NCBI GenBank assembly: GCA_002339125.1
Contig: DDJQ01000034.1
Span: forward strand, 6,460-55,707
Source of the DNA: Alteromonadaceae bacterium UBA2620
GTDB taxonomy: Bacteria; Pseudomonadota; Gammaproteobacteria; Enterobacterales; Alteromonadaceae
DNA: 49,248 nucleotides
Reading direction: 5' to 3'
The notes under the pieces were generated by a model. The model was given only the letters and a program-made list of their open reading frames with translations, was not told the DNA's origin and searched no databases. The position numbers were made by a program, and so were the translations under genes. Below are positions 31,822 through 40,880 of this stretch, piece by piece; the first letter of the stretch is position 1, and each line of letters starts with the position of its first letter.

Positions 31822-32835
31822 TTACTGTCCAACCTCAGCGCCGCTGTTTAAGTACTTAACAGTGATGGTATGGGTATCTTCCAGAGCACCCAGGAAAGCC
31901 ACGATTTCAGACACTTCCTGATCACTCAGCTTACGGCCTAACTGCATCCATGCCATTTGTGCAACCGCCTCATCCAGCCCGGCTACCGCTCCGTCATGAA
32001 AATAGGGCGCGGTTTTAGTGATATTACGCAGGCTTGGCACCTTAAAGACATATTTATCAGCCGGGTTGTTGGTTACTGCAAAACGCCCCAGGTCGTGGGT
32101 GTTTTCATACGCGTTAATCAGGCCCATTTTCATGTACATGGAACCACCAAACAGCGCGCCATTGTGACAGGAAGCACAGCCCGATTGCACAAAAGTCTGG
32201 TAGCCCTTGAGTTCAGTTTCGGTCATGGCGGTATCGTCGCCGGCCAGGAACTTATCGAAACGATCCACGGTAATCAGCGTGCGCTCAAAAGCGCCAATGG
32301 CTTTCGCCACATTGTCGTAAGTAAGAGGCTCGGCTTCGCCTTCGAAAACTTCTGCAAACAGTGCTTCGTAACCTTCCTCTTTGAGATTGCTTACCGCCGT
32401 TTGCTCATCCGGTACCGCCATTTCTACCGGGTTGAGAATAGGCCCTTTGGCCTGCGCAGCGAGATCGGCAGCGCGGCCATCCCAAAACTGCGCCACATGA
32501 AAACCGGCGTTCCAAACAGACGGCGAATTACGATCGCCTCGCCCCCCTTTCACGCCGAGTGAGGTTGCCTCATTATCGACGCCGCCCCGACCACCATCGA
32601 TGCGGTGACAGGTGTTACAAGACTGAGTACCGTCGGCTGATAACGCCGTTTCGAAGTACAGCCGTTCGCCCAAATCGATTAATGCCGGAGAATCCGCCTC
32701 TGCACCAGGCATCGTTGCCGGGATCGGTCCGTGCATCATTTTAGCCTGAGTACGTACCGCATTTTTATCCACTGCCATAGCTGTGGTTGTCACGCCGCCA
32801 ATCACGACGGCCAGAACGAGTTTTTTAATATCCAT
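31822..32835 (-). CDS. Di-heme cytochrome c peroxidase/MauG family protein
   Basis: A 337-residue periplasmic protein from the ATG at 32835 with signal peptide (about 1-21, AMA). Two c-type heme sites: C73-NTC76-H77 and C220-ASC223-H224. The peroxidase-type motif around NSPSVWNAGFHVAQFWDGRA is also present. Members reduce peroxide with electrons from small cytochromes or, as in MauG, modify quinone-type cofactors of dehydrogenases. In this locus either is possible: protection from peroxide or maturation of a redox partner. It converges on the NosR-like gene. An upstream 22-codon extension to 32901 looks like non-coding leader because it lacks signal-peptide character. Confidence 0.88.
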   Translation of the reverse strand: MDIKKLVLAVVIGGVTTTAMAVDKNAVRTQAKMMHGPIPATMPGAEADSPALIDLGERLYFETALSADGTQSCNTCHRIDGGRGGVDNEATSLGVKGGRGDRNSPSVWNAGFHVAQFWDGRAADLAAQAKGPILNPVEMAVPDEQTAVSNLKEEGYEALFAEVFEGEAEPLTYDNVAKAIGAFERTLITVDRFDKFLAGDDTAMTETELKGYQTFVQSGCASCHNGALFGGSMYMKMGLINAYENTHDLGRFAVTNNPADKYVFKVPSLRNITKTAPYFHDGAVAGLDEAVAQMAWMQLGRKLSDQEVSEIVAFLGALEDTHTITVKYLNSGAEVGQ

Positions 32836-33130
32836 AGTATGAGTATCCGAAAATGATGAAGAAGAAACACATACTACAAAGCAACCTTTATGCCTGTTCA
32901 AGGAAAACTAAAAGCAGCTTATATTTTTGGTATAAAGTCCCTGTTTTGGCTGATTTCAGAGTAAAAACTGCCACACTTTCAACATTTTATTTACATCTGC
33001 ACGGAAAGTTATCTGCCAATAATGGCAAGCAGCATGACAAGTTTGTCAGGCTGCATTATTGCAGTGCACAGTAGTTCCCGGGGGGCTTGTTGAGTGAGAC
33101 TATCGGGGCAAGTATTTTACTCTTCAGTAG
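32836..33130. other. Intergenic region with three tandem 14-bp palindromes
   Basis: About 295 bp upstream of the peroxidase and downstream of the GNAT gene. It holds TGCCAATAATGGCA (33014-33027), TGACAAGTTTGTCA (33035-33048) and CTGCATTATTGCAG (33051-33064), each a perfect inverted repeat. The rest is AT-rich and presumably carries the peroxidase promoter. No gene seen. Confidence 0.6.
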
Positions 33131-33553
33131 TCAGTTAGCTTCGGGCCAGCTAACGCTCATGCGAAAGTAACTTACCCCTGATTTAACAAACTCACGGCCT
33201 TCCACTGACAGTCCAAACTTCTGATAGAAAGCCGTTGCCGTGGTTCGGGCGTCACACCAGAAGCGTTTGATATTTTGGTGTTTGAGTTGTTCTATGGCCT
33301 TAGCGAGAACCTTACTGCCAATTCCCCGGCTCTGATAGTCTGGCAGTGTCGCAAACTTTCTTAGCCTGGCGCTATCCTCGCTCAGGTAAATCGATGCCAC
33401 ACAAACCAGTATCCCATCGGTGAATGCCCCGTAGTGGGTAGCGGTTTCATCTCCATCGACCCGGGAAAACGAGACGGGTTTATCCGGCCACAGCACCTGA
33501 TGCCTGACTGACAAGGTATCCTGCCAGTCAATTTCGCGGATGGTTAGCGCCAT
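33131..33553 (-). CDS. GNAT-family acetyltransferase
   Basis: A 140-residue N-acetyltransferase. The acetyl-CoA loop is LPDYQSRGIGSKVLAKAIEQ (about 70-90, Q/R-x-x-G-x-G type), followed by the ARTTATAFYQKFGLSVEG segment typical of motif B. The N-terminal VRHQVLWPDKP is a common start in an uncharacterised subgroup that accepts small amines or amino acids. It starts three bases after the PpiC stop, so the two genes form one transcript. Substrate unknown. Confidence 0.85.
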   Translation of the reverse strand: MALTIREIDWQDTLSVRHQVLWPDKPVSFSRVDGDETATHYGAFTDGILVCVASIYLSEDSARLRKFATLPDYQSRGIGSKVLAKAIEQLKHQNIKRFWCDARTTATAFYQKFGLSVEGREFVKSGVSYFRMSVSWPEAN

Positions 33554-33556
33554 ACT

Positions 33557-33844
33557 TTAGTCGTTGCGATACAGGGTTTTGATCAGGTGATAACCAAACT
33601 TGGTTTTTACCGGGCCGTGGATGGTGAGGATATCTTTTTTAAATACCACATCGTCGAACTGCTTTACCATCTGGCCACGTTTAAACTCACCTAAGTCACC
33701 GCCTCGTTTAGCAGAAGGGCAAATTGAAAACTTACGGGCAAGAGCGGCAAAGTTTTTACCCTTGGCTTTTTTGAGCTGGGCTAGAAGTAGTTGCGCTTCT
33801 TTTTCGGTTCTTACCAGAATGTGTACTGCGGCAGCGGTGGCCAT
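33557..33844 (-). CDS. ppiC: Parvulin peptidyl-prolyl isomerase
   Basis: A 95-residue single-domain rotamase with no signal peptide, matching E. coli PpiC (93 aa) throughout: VHILVRTEKEAQLLL at the start, ARKFSICPSAKRGGDLGEF in the middle and GPVKTKFGYHLIKTLYRN at the end. The catalytic-site His/Cys/Phe pattern is intact. It speeds cis-trans isomerisation at prolines in the cytosol. Followed after three bases by the GNAT gene. Confidence 0.95.
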   Translation of the reverse strand: MATAAAVHILVRTEKEAQLLLAQLKKAKGKNFAALARKFSICPSAKRGGDLGEFKRGQMVKQFDDVVFKKDILTIHGPVKTKFGYHLIKTLYRND

Positions 33845-33932
33845 AAGGAGTCCTCTAATACAGGTTTCCCGGCATTATACCTCTAAGCGGCAGATATTTG
33901 GATATGCAGTCTGTAACGCTGCCGGACTTGCC

Positions 33933-34532
33933 CTAATCCACCAGCACTATGCCTAAGGACTCCAGTAAGTGCACTGCCTCGAAACTGGAAAAGGTGGCGC
34001 CTTTGAGCTCGTTAGCCAGCACATCGATGGAACACCCGGTAGAATCGCTAAAATCAACACGCTCTAGATTAGTGTGCATAAACAAGCTGCGATCAAAGGT
34101 GCAGAGGGTCATCTTGCTGTCGGCAAAGTTGCCTTCGCGAAAGTCAGCATCATGCACCCTGCATTCATCCAGCACCAGTTCATTCAGGGTGAGGCCGTAA
34201 AAGGACGCGTCGTTAAGCAGGCAACGCTGAAACTTAAGCTCAAAATCACGATAGTATTGCGGCCAGTCAGCTTTCGTCCAGTCGACCCCCACCAGTTTGC
34301 AATCACTGAAAGACATTGCAAAAAGCGGGCTGTTAGAAAAATCCGCTAAACTTAAATTACAGCGCTTAAAATCACAGTGAGTAAACTTGCAACTCCGGAA
34401 CTGACTGGCGGAGAAATCGCAATCGATGAATTCACATTCTTCAAAGCTTGCGCCGGATAGCCGCTTATCATTCCATATCAGTCCTTTAAAGGTTTCTTCG
34501 TAATAGTCCCCGGCATCTACCAGTTCATTCAT
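33933..34532 (-). CDS. Pentapeptide-repeat protein, Qnr/McbG-like
   Basis: A 199-residue protein made almost wholly of pentapeptide repeats of the A(D/N)LXX type (SFEECEFIDCDFSASQFRSC and CNLSLADFSNS are representative), forming a right-handed quadrilateral beta-helix. The break in the repeats (WTKADWPQYYRDF, about 92-104) and the C-terminal capping helix ending LLESLGIVLVD recall the dimerising end of Qnr and McbG, which protect DNA gyrase by mimicking DNA. Cytosolic; no signal peptide. A single gene, next to but not in the efflux operon. Gyrase protection is an inference from shape; many pentapeptide proteins have other roles. Confidence 0.83.
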   Translation of the reverse strand: MNELVDAGDYYEETFKGLIWNDKRLSGASFEECEFIDCDFSASQFRSCKFTHCDFKRCNLSLADFSNSPLFAMSFSDCKLVGVDWTKADWPQYYRDFELKFQRCLLNDASFYGLTLNELVLDECRVHDADFREGNFADSKMTLCTFDRSLFMHTNLERVDFSDSTGCSIDVLANELKGATFSSFEAVHLLESLGIVLVD

Positions 34533-34577
34533 CGTAGTCTAATCGCCTTAACTTAAGTTTGACCGGTATTATGGTCA

Positions 34578-35846
34578 TTATGAGACTTTGATCACAACGG
34601 TGTATTTGCCGTCGTCGCCTTTACCGTACTCATATGACCACCCTAAAAACGCGCTTAGGTCATTAACCATCTTTAATCCAAGGCCAAAACCCAGTTCTTC
34701 CTTGTTACTGACAAAATCGTCGTGACGGTGCTCAACGTTGGTGATGGTTACCTTGTCCGCCTCTTGCACAATGGTAACCTTGCCATTTTGGGTATGCTGA
34801 AATGCATTGCGAATCAAATTGCCCAGCACAATGCGCAGCGCGGTGGCGTTTTGGGTAATTTTATAAGGCTGAGTTTCAACAGTCAGAGCAATCTCTTTAC
34901 CCTCTAGTAAATAAGTCAGTTCTTCTGTGACTTTGCCGATTTGTTCATCAAGTTGAATGACAGAAGTGGTCAGCGAGCCCTTATCTGCCTTGGTTAACCA
35001 CAGCAATGTTTCGGTTAAATCCACCATGGTGTGCGAGGCATTGTCGATACGCTTGAGAGGCTTACTTAGTTTATCTGCCGGCGCTTCTTTTCTTACTCTG
35101 GCAATAAGTTCCATGCTACTACGGATAACTGCAATAGGGGTGCGTAATTCATGACTGGCATGGCGCACAAATTCCTGCTCGCGTCTTACACTTTGTTTGA
35201 CAGATAACATGCCCTGATAAAACAAACTTGCCAGCGTATTGAGCTCGGTATACCGAAAACCCGGCGGAGGTGTTAACTCGCCGCCCTTTCCTACACCATC
35301 GGCCCACTTTTGTAATCGTTCCACCGGGTTAGCGATAGTTCGGATCATAAATAAAACCAATGCAGTAAAAGCAAGCAATACCATTAAACCTATAATCAAC
35401 AACCAGGCTTCTCTGGTCATTCTGAATGGGGGTTCATCGCCGGGTTCTCTGGGTGTAAAAGACTGGCTGACATAAACAGGCTGTTGTTCCTCAAAATCCA
35501 CCAGCATTACAAAGTGAGCTTCGTCCGGACGATGAAAAATGGAATGACGTTTGATGTCTTTGTACAACCGAAACGGGACTAACTGGCTGGGATTGAAACG
35601 CTGACGGGTTTGCTTCGGCAGGTCCTGCCAATCTGCAGCAATAGTGAAGTTTAATGCTTTAACAGGATGGCCGGCGTTGACACTGCTGTCGCGGGCGATG
35701 CTAATCATAGTGCCGCGCAGCATGCCATCCATGCCATCGAGGAACTGTTTAGCCGACATCACCGTAAACACCACAATCATGATGCCAACTACTGCCAATA
35801 GTGATAACAACACATAACGGCGTAAACTCAGCTCCATGGCAGCCAA
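34578..35846 (-). CDS. Membrane sensor histidine kinase of the efflux operon
   Basis: A 422-residue kinase: N-terminal helix (about 10-32), periplasmic sensor domain (about 33-145, rich in Pro and aromatic residues), second helix (about 150-172, WLLIIGLMVLLAFTALVLF) and a short HAMP-like linker. HisKA has the phospho-His in VRHASHELRTPIAVI. The ATPase domain has the N box LGNLIRNAFQHT and a G box LGFGLGLKMVND. The start is probably TTG at 35846: AAGGAG lies seven bases upstream, whereas ATG 35837 is too far from it. It begins one base after the regulator stop. Partner: the OmpR-type regulator upstream. The signal may be a substrate of the pump. Confidence 0.9.
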   Translation of the reverse strand: MAAMELSLRRYVLLSLLAVVGIMIVVFTVMSAKQFLDGMDGMLRGTMISIARDSSVNAGHPVKALNFTIAADWQDLPKQTRQRFNPSQLVPFRLYKDIKRHSIFHRPDEAHFVMLVDFEEQQPVYVSQSFTPREPGDEPPFRMTREAWLLIIGLMVLLAFTALVLFMIRTIANPVERLQKWADGVGKGGELTPPPGFRYTELNTLASLFYQGMLSVKQSVRREQEFVRHASHELRTPIAVIRSSMELIARVRKEAPADKLSKPLKRIDNASHTMVDLTETLLWLTKADKGSLTTSVIQLDEQIGKVTEELTYLLEGKEIALTVETQPYKITQNATALRIVLGNLIRNAFQHTQNGKVTIVQEADKVTITNVEHRHDDFVSNKEELGFGLGLKMVNDLSAFLGWSYEYGKGDDGKYTVVIKVS

Positions 35847-35847
35847 A

Positions 35848-36525
35848 TCAGCTCTCCTTCCTAATGTCTAACTGAAACCCGCTATTTGCCATAAAATTAA
35901 TACTCACCTGTTCATTACACACCAACAAAGATTTACGCAGGTTATGCATGTGCACTTTTAAACTGTTGCTGTCCGGACTTTCCTCTCCCCAGACACTGGC
36001 AATCAGTGTCTGGCGGTTTACCGGGTTAGGGTAAGCCCGCATTAGTTGTTCTAGAATAGCCAGCGCAGTAGGTGAGCATTTCAGGAGTTCCGCGCCGAAT
36101 TTAGCGGTTTTATGACTCACATCCAGTTGCAACGGGCCAACTGTTAACTGCGTTTGCTGGCCGCTACGACGCTTTGCTAACGCCTTAAGCCTCACCACCA
36201 GTTCTTCCATTGCAAAGGGTTTAACCAGATAGTCATCAGCACCTTGCTCAAACCCGACAACCTTATCACTTAACTGGTCACGTGCGGTCAGCATAATGAT
36301 AGGCGTATCATTACCTTGTTCGCGGGCCCGCGCGCACACCTGTAATCCGTCCAGCTTCGGTAAATTTATATCCAGCACAATGGCCTGATAGAAGCCTTCT
36401 GACATCAGTGTAAGTGCAGCCACGCCATTACTGGCGTGGTCACACAACATGTCTTCAAGCTCAAGGTAATCAATAATATTACCGGCTAAATCAAGATCAT
36501 CTTCAACGAGTAACAGTTTGATCAT
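35848..36525 (-). CDS. OmpR-family response regulator of the efflux operon
   Basis: A 225-residue regulator from ATG 36525: MIKLLLVEDDLDL start, acceptor Asp in AIVLDINLPKLDGLQV (about 51), conserved Lys in DDYLVKPFAMEEL, and a C-terminal winged helix (HKTAKFGAELLKCSPTALAI onward, with VWGEESPDSNSLKVHMHNLRK). Intact. The start overlaps the end of the RND permease gene by about 23 bp. It is expected to bind a direct repeat such as TTAACCC-N4-TTAACCC in front of its own operon (42276-42293). Confidence 0.92.
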   Translation of the reverse strand: MIKLLLVEDDLDLAGNIIDYLELEDMLCDHASNGVAALTLMSEGFYQAIVLDINLPKLDGLQVCARAREQGNDTPIIMLTARDQLSDKVVGFEQGADDYLVKPFAMEELVVRLKALAKRRSGQQTQLTVGPLQLDVSHKTAKFGAELLKCSPTALAILEQLMRAYPNPVNRQTLIASVWGEESPDSNSLKVHMHNLRKSLLVCNEQVSINFMANSGFQLDIRKES

Positions 36526-39500
36526 GTACCAGACGTTCCGTTGGTTTACTGAAACGGGCGCTGACGTGTTCAATTAATATGCGGGCATCTTCGTTTATCA
36601 GGGTCAGCGCTGGTATCAGTAACAAAGTAATAAAGGTCGCAAACAGAATACCATAGCCTAAGGATACCGCAGCAGGGATTAAAAACTGCGCCTGTTTAGA
36701 GGTTTCACCTAAAATAGGATACAAACCCGCAAACGTGGTGAACGAGGTAAGCAATATAGCCCGTAACCGCCCGTGGCAAGCATCCATAATAGCGGCCTTA
36801 GCAGGCCGGCCAGCGCGTCGTAACTCGTTAAACCGGGACACCAGTAATAGTGAATCATTCACTACAACGCCACTTAACGCCAGAATCCCCTGCATGGATA
36901 ACAGACTAATCATCAGGCCATTACTCCAGTGGCCCAGTATCGCGCCGACAATCCCAAAGGGGATCGCCGCCATAATGATTAGCGGCTGAATATAGGACTT
37001 AAGCGGTATCGCCAGGAGCGCATAAATCGCCAGTAATGCCACGATGGTCAGCGTCTGCATGGATGAAGTTGTTTCTTCCTGTTGCTCTGCTTCACCGGCA
37101 AAATGAATGGCGAGATCAGAATGCTGGAGCGTCAGTTGCGTTACCAGCGTTTCATTCATGATATTCACCAGCTCTGTAGCCGTAATGACGTCAGCATTTA
37201 CAGACGCGGAAACAGTTAAGGCTCTGAGTCCGTCAATGCGGGTAATTTGTTTTTGTTGGGTATCGGGAATAATTTGCGCTACAACATTCAATGGCACCAC
37301 GGTTCCGTCATCCAGACGCACCTTGGCATTAAGAATATCGGCCGGATTACTGCGCTTCTCTTCGGGGTAACGTACACGCACTTTCACTTCGTTTTTATTA
37401 CGCAGATAGCGCTGAACAATGTCGCCACCAAAGGCCTGTAACAGCTGTTGGGATAAGCTGGCCGTATCCATACCCATCGCGCGACCTTGCGGCGTCAGCT
37501 CAAAACGCATCATGGCTTCACCCGGGGTTAACGAAGATTCTACACTGGTTACCCCATCCGTTTGGCTAAGGGCTTCTCTGAATGCTTCCTCTGCAAGCAA
37601 CAGGGTTTCATCGCTTACGCTTTTTAACTCTACTTTAAAGGCATCTACCATTTCCCGGCGCGACTGAATCTTGAGCTGCTTAACGCCCTCAGGGGTGCCG
37701 GCGAGCTCTCGCCACACACTGGCCAGTTCATCTAGTGAGTACACCTTGTCTTTTTTCAGCTCTACGGTAATAGAGCCACTCTGATCGCCACTGGCCATCA
37801 CCTGAAGACTACTGATGCCAGACACATCTGAATGATATTTATCCATTAACTGCTGGTCAGCCTTATTCAGTGAGGTTTCCAGCCACTGCATATTCCGTTC
37901 GTTCTGGCCATAGCTGGCATCACTTTGCAGGGACATTTCGGCACTCACTGTATCCCCGGATAAACTTGGGAAAAAACCAACCCGAACCGTGCCATTCATC
38001 GGCATGCCAATAACCAGTACGAATAACGCCACAAACAACAGGATCACGGCATAGCGGAAATTCAGCGCGTATTTTAATACTGGACGGTACAACACCAGAC
38101 TAAACCAACGAAGGCCTTTGGTTGCGCCATCCTGCACCTTGCCCCACAAACCTGAAATACCACCTGATTTTTTCTTCTGGGTGGGAAGATGAGCCAGGTG
38201 AGCAGGCAAAATGATTTTTGACTCCACCACGGATAACAACAGGCAGATTGTGACCACCAGACCAAACTGAGAATACAAGTTGCCCAGGCCACCTGAGATA
38301 TTAGAAAGCGCAGCAAACGCCGCTACCGTGGTGAAAACACCAAACAGTGTAGGCACAGCCACTTTCAATGTGCCCAGTATGGTATTGTGTATTGAATCAC
38401 CATATTTCTGACGTGTAGAGTACACACTTTCCCCCACGACTACGGCGTCATCAACCACAATCCCCAGCGCCATGATGAAACCAAAGGTCGTCATTTCATT
38501 AAGGGTTAAACCGGTAAAGCGGTCGGTCATGAAAAACAAGGTACCGAACAGGATGAACGGTAAACCTGCAGCGACCCAGAATGCGACTCTCAGATTAAGA
38601 AACACTGCCAGCACCACAAACACCATGGCAATACCGGTCACTGCGTTTTTGGTGAGTAAGTCCAGGCGCTCTGTAATTAATGTACTGCGGTCATACCAGG
38701 TTTCCAGCTCAACACCATCGGGTAACAATCCCCGTTGGTGCCAGTCTGCTACCAGTTCATTGGTTTGCTCGACAATGTTTTCCACATCGCCATATTCGTC
38801 CATGATCACCTGAATACCGTAGCCGTTTTTACCGTTGTAACGGGACAGCTTATAGGCATCGTCAGCAAACATGTCTTCGATATTGGTCACATCGCCCACC
38901 GTCAGATACGTGCCTGAAGCATCGGCCAGCAGTGGAATACTGGCAAAGTCACCGGTGTAGTAAGCCTGTTCTGACGCTTTTAATCGAATCACCTTTTCTT
39001 TATTGCGCAAACTGGTCGTCAGGGCAGTGGATGACTCCGCATTAATCGCATCAGACACATCAGTCAGAGTAAGGCCATAAGCCTGCAATCGCGCTTCATC
39101 AATTTCTACCGACATCATATGGTCAACATAGGAACTGGCTTCGACCTGACTGATACCATCCTTTGCCAGCAATTCACGCTCTAACTGCTCCCCGAGTTGC
39201 TGTAGTGAAGCCTGATCAGCGTCACCATACAGTTGCACCCAGATCACATGATCCTGACGACGGCCTTTTGAGATAACGGCTTTTTCAGCGTCCGACGGAA
39301 AATTATAAATGGCGTCGACCTTGTTTTTCACGTCTGTCATCAGGGTTTCAAGGTCATAGTCAGTTTCTTTTTCGACCTGTACTGAGCTACCGGAAGCCGT
39401 TGATGTTGACGTCATACGCTTAATACCAGGCACGGATTCAAGCGCATTTTCGATTTTAATGGCAATACCTTCCTCAGCCTGTTTTGCATCGCCACTGTCG

Positions 39501-39667
39501 TAAGTCATTGATACCGTCACAAAGCGCGGTTCCATGCTGGGAAACGCTTCTTTGCGAAGTTCACTGGCCGACAATACCCCCGCAATAATGATGCATAGCA
39601 TCAGCAAGTTTGCCGCTATGGGGTTTTGCGCAAACCAGGCAATCACGCCCCGCTGTGAATCAGCCAT
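36503..39667 (-). CDS. RND efflux permease, complete
   Basis: A 1054-residue inner-membrane pump with twelve predicted helices in two homologous halves. Helix 1 at about 12-33, a large periplasmic porter/docking loop (about 40-330), helices 2-6 around 335-530, a second loop (about 560-870) and helices 7-12 to 1030. The proton-relay Asp pair is in GIVVDDAVVVGES of helix 4. The N-terminus (WFAQNPIAANLLMLCII) and overall pattern place it in the branch of RND pumps often encoded with its own regulator rather than the AcrB branch at the left edge. ATG overlaps the fusion-protein stop by one base (TAATG). Substrate unknown. Confidence 0.93.
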   Translation of the reverse strand: MADSQRGVIAWFAQNPIAANLLMLCIIIAGVLSASELRKEAFPSMEPRFVTVSMTYDSGDAKQAEEGIAIKIENALESVPGIKRMTSTSTASGSSVQVEKETDYDLETLMTDVKNKVDAIYNFPSDAEKAVISKGRRQDHVIWVQLYGDADQASLQQLGEQLERELLAKDGISQVEASSYVDHMMSVEIDEARLQAYGLTLTDVSDAINAESSTALTTSLRNKEKVIRLKASEQAYYTGDFASIPLLADASGTYLTVGDVTNIEDMFADDAYKLSRYNGKNGYGIQVIMDEYGDVENIVEQTNELVADWHQRGLLPDGVELETWYDRSTLITERLDLLTKNAVTGIAMVFVVLAVFLNLRVAFWVAAGLPFILFGTLFFMTDRFTGLTLNEMTTFGFIMALGIVVDDAVVVGESVYSTRQKYGDSIHNTILGTLKVAVPTLFGVFTTVAAFAALSNISGGLGNLYSQFGLVVTICLLLSVVESKIILPAHLAHLPTQKKKSGGISGLWGKVQDGATKGLRWFSLVLYRPVLKYALNFRYAVILLFVALFVLVIGMPMNGTVRVGFFPSLSGDTVSAEMSLQSDASYGQNERNMQWLETSLNKADQQLMDKYHSDVSGISSLQVMASGDQSGSITVELKKDKVYSLDELASVWRELAGTPEGVKQLKIQSRREMVDAFKVELKSVSDETLLLAEEAFREALSQTDGVTSVESSLTPGEAMMRFELTPQGRAMGMDTASLSQQLLQAFGGDIVQRYLRNKNEVKVRVRYPEEKRSNPADILNAKVRLDDGTVVPLNVVAQIIPDTQQKQITRIDGLRALTVSASVNADVITATELVNIMNETLVTQLTLQHSDLAIHFAGEAEQQEETTSSMQTLTIVALLAIYALLAIPLKSYIQPLIIMAAIPFGIVGAILGHWSNGLMISLLSMQGILALSGVVVNDSLLLVSRFNELRRAGRPAKAAIMDACHGRLRAILLTSFTTFAGLYPILGETSKQAQFLIPAAVSLGYGILFATFITLLLIPALTLINEDARILIEHVSARFSKPTERLVHDQTVTR

Positions 39668-40878
39668 TACTGCACTCCTTCGGCCAGTGGGCGCACTCTG
39701 GTGCCCACCAGATAACTGTTTAACGGACGCGCCACTATTTCAGCTTCTGTCAAACCGTTAACCGGCTGAATATAGGCATAGTCTTTATCCTGAAAGAGCA
39801 CATCCGGCGACGCTTTCGCCAGTTCGTTGTTGTCATCCACATACCAGATTTCCTGTTTTTGCGAGACCGCGCTGGCCGGAATTTGCCAGATATTATTCCA
39901 GGTTTTACCCGCTATCTGAGCACTAACGTAAGAACCGAAGTACAAAGGGATCTCCTGATCCAGCGGATTGTTAACCTGGACAATGGCAGAGCGCTGGCGA
40001 CTGGCTGTATCAAGATGTTGTTCAATTCGTACCACTTTGCCAGTCCAGTGATTAATGCCATCCATGTCGGTGACTGACACATTCCAGCCCGCATTTTCAC
40101 TTTGGGGTAAATTACGCCATTGGGCTGCAGACAAAGGAATAGCGATTTCGGCCTCGCCAACAGAATATAAGCTTGCTACCGCGCCACCAGCCTGAATATA
40201 ACTTCCGGGCTGAATATCACGGGAAACTACGACTGCATCGAAAGGCGCAACGATTTGCGTTAACGCCAGATCCCGCTCAGCACTACTTAACTGTGCTTTT
40301 GCATCATCCAGTGCTGCCTGCGCTGCTTTTAAGTAGGGTTCACGTAATACCAGAGCAGAAGTCGGTTCACCCTCTAATCCTGAGCGCGTCCACTCTTGCC
40401 TGGCCTGCAATCCCTGCAAACGCTCTTCTTCCAGGGCAACCTTAGCTTCTTCCACCGCCACTTTGGCTGTAGTAACGGCTTGTTGATAAACCGTGTCATT
40501 CAGGTAAGCCATGACTTCACCTTTACGAAATCTGGCACCGGTTTCAAAGTGCTCCGCTAAGCGCGTTACTTCGCCACTAACCTGAGAAGTCAGCGATAAC
40601 ACATACCGGGATGTCACCTCGCCATAGCCATTTACCAGGGCCTGATGCGAAGCGGTGGAGACTGCTACAACACCAACATTAGCCACGGCAGCTTCCTGCT
40701 GTTGCACCGGTGTTAATGCCACAAGGGAAGCCTTTTCAGTTGCAGGCGCAGCGCCTTTAACAGAGCCTCCCGGAGGACCTCCTGCCGGGCCAGTCTGCCC
40801 AAAAACAGACATCACCGTAACGCCCAGAATGCCTGCCGCGATGACAGTGCCAAAGATTCGTTTTTTTACCGGTGTCAT
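39667..40878 (-). CDS. RND pump membrane fusion protein
   Basis: A 403-residue adaptor protein: N-terminal anchor helix (about 8-27, IFGTVIAAGILGVTVMSVF), Gly/Pro-rich linker, lipoyl-like half motif (LTSQVSGEVTRLAEHFETGA), coiled-coil hairpin (about 125-205) and beta-barrel domain with ALSQ-type APFDAVVVSRDIQPGSYI. No lipobox Cys is seen, unlike the AcrA protein at the left. It starts two bases after the outer membrane factor stop and overlaps the permease start by one base. Confidence 0.92.
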   Translation of the reverse strand: MTPVKKRIFGTVIAAGILGVTVMSVFGQTGPAGGPPGGSVKGAAPATEKASLVALTPVQQQEAAVANVGVVAVSTASHQALVNGYGEVTSRYVLSLTSQVSGEVTRLAEHFETGARFRKGEVMAYLNDTVYQQAVTTAKVAVEEAKVALEEERLQGLQARQEWTRSGLEGEPTSALVLREPYLKAAQAALDDAKAQLSSAERDLALTQIVAPFDAVVVSRDIQPGSYIQAGGAVASLYSVGEAEIAIPLSAAQWRNLPQSENAGWNVSVTDMDGINHWTGKVVRIEQHLDTASRQRSAIVQVNNPLDQEIPLYFGSYVSAQIAGKTWNNIWQIPASAVSQKQEIWYVDDNNELAKASPDVLFQDKDYAYIQPVNGLTEAEIVARPLNSYLVGTRVRPLAEGVQ

Positions 40879-40880
40879 AG

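Noticed and set aside
9351..32835. PQQ biosynthesis genes, including a short pqqA peptide, within the locus
   Set aside because: No pqqB-E-like protein is encoded, and I did not find a short frame with the E-x-x-x-Y core; they must be elsewhere.
36503..39667. Naming the RND permease a heavy-metal (CusA-type) pump
   Set aside because: I see no methionine-rich relay typical of CusA; drug or amphiphile efflux is as likely, so substrate is left open.
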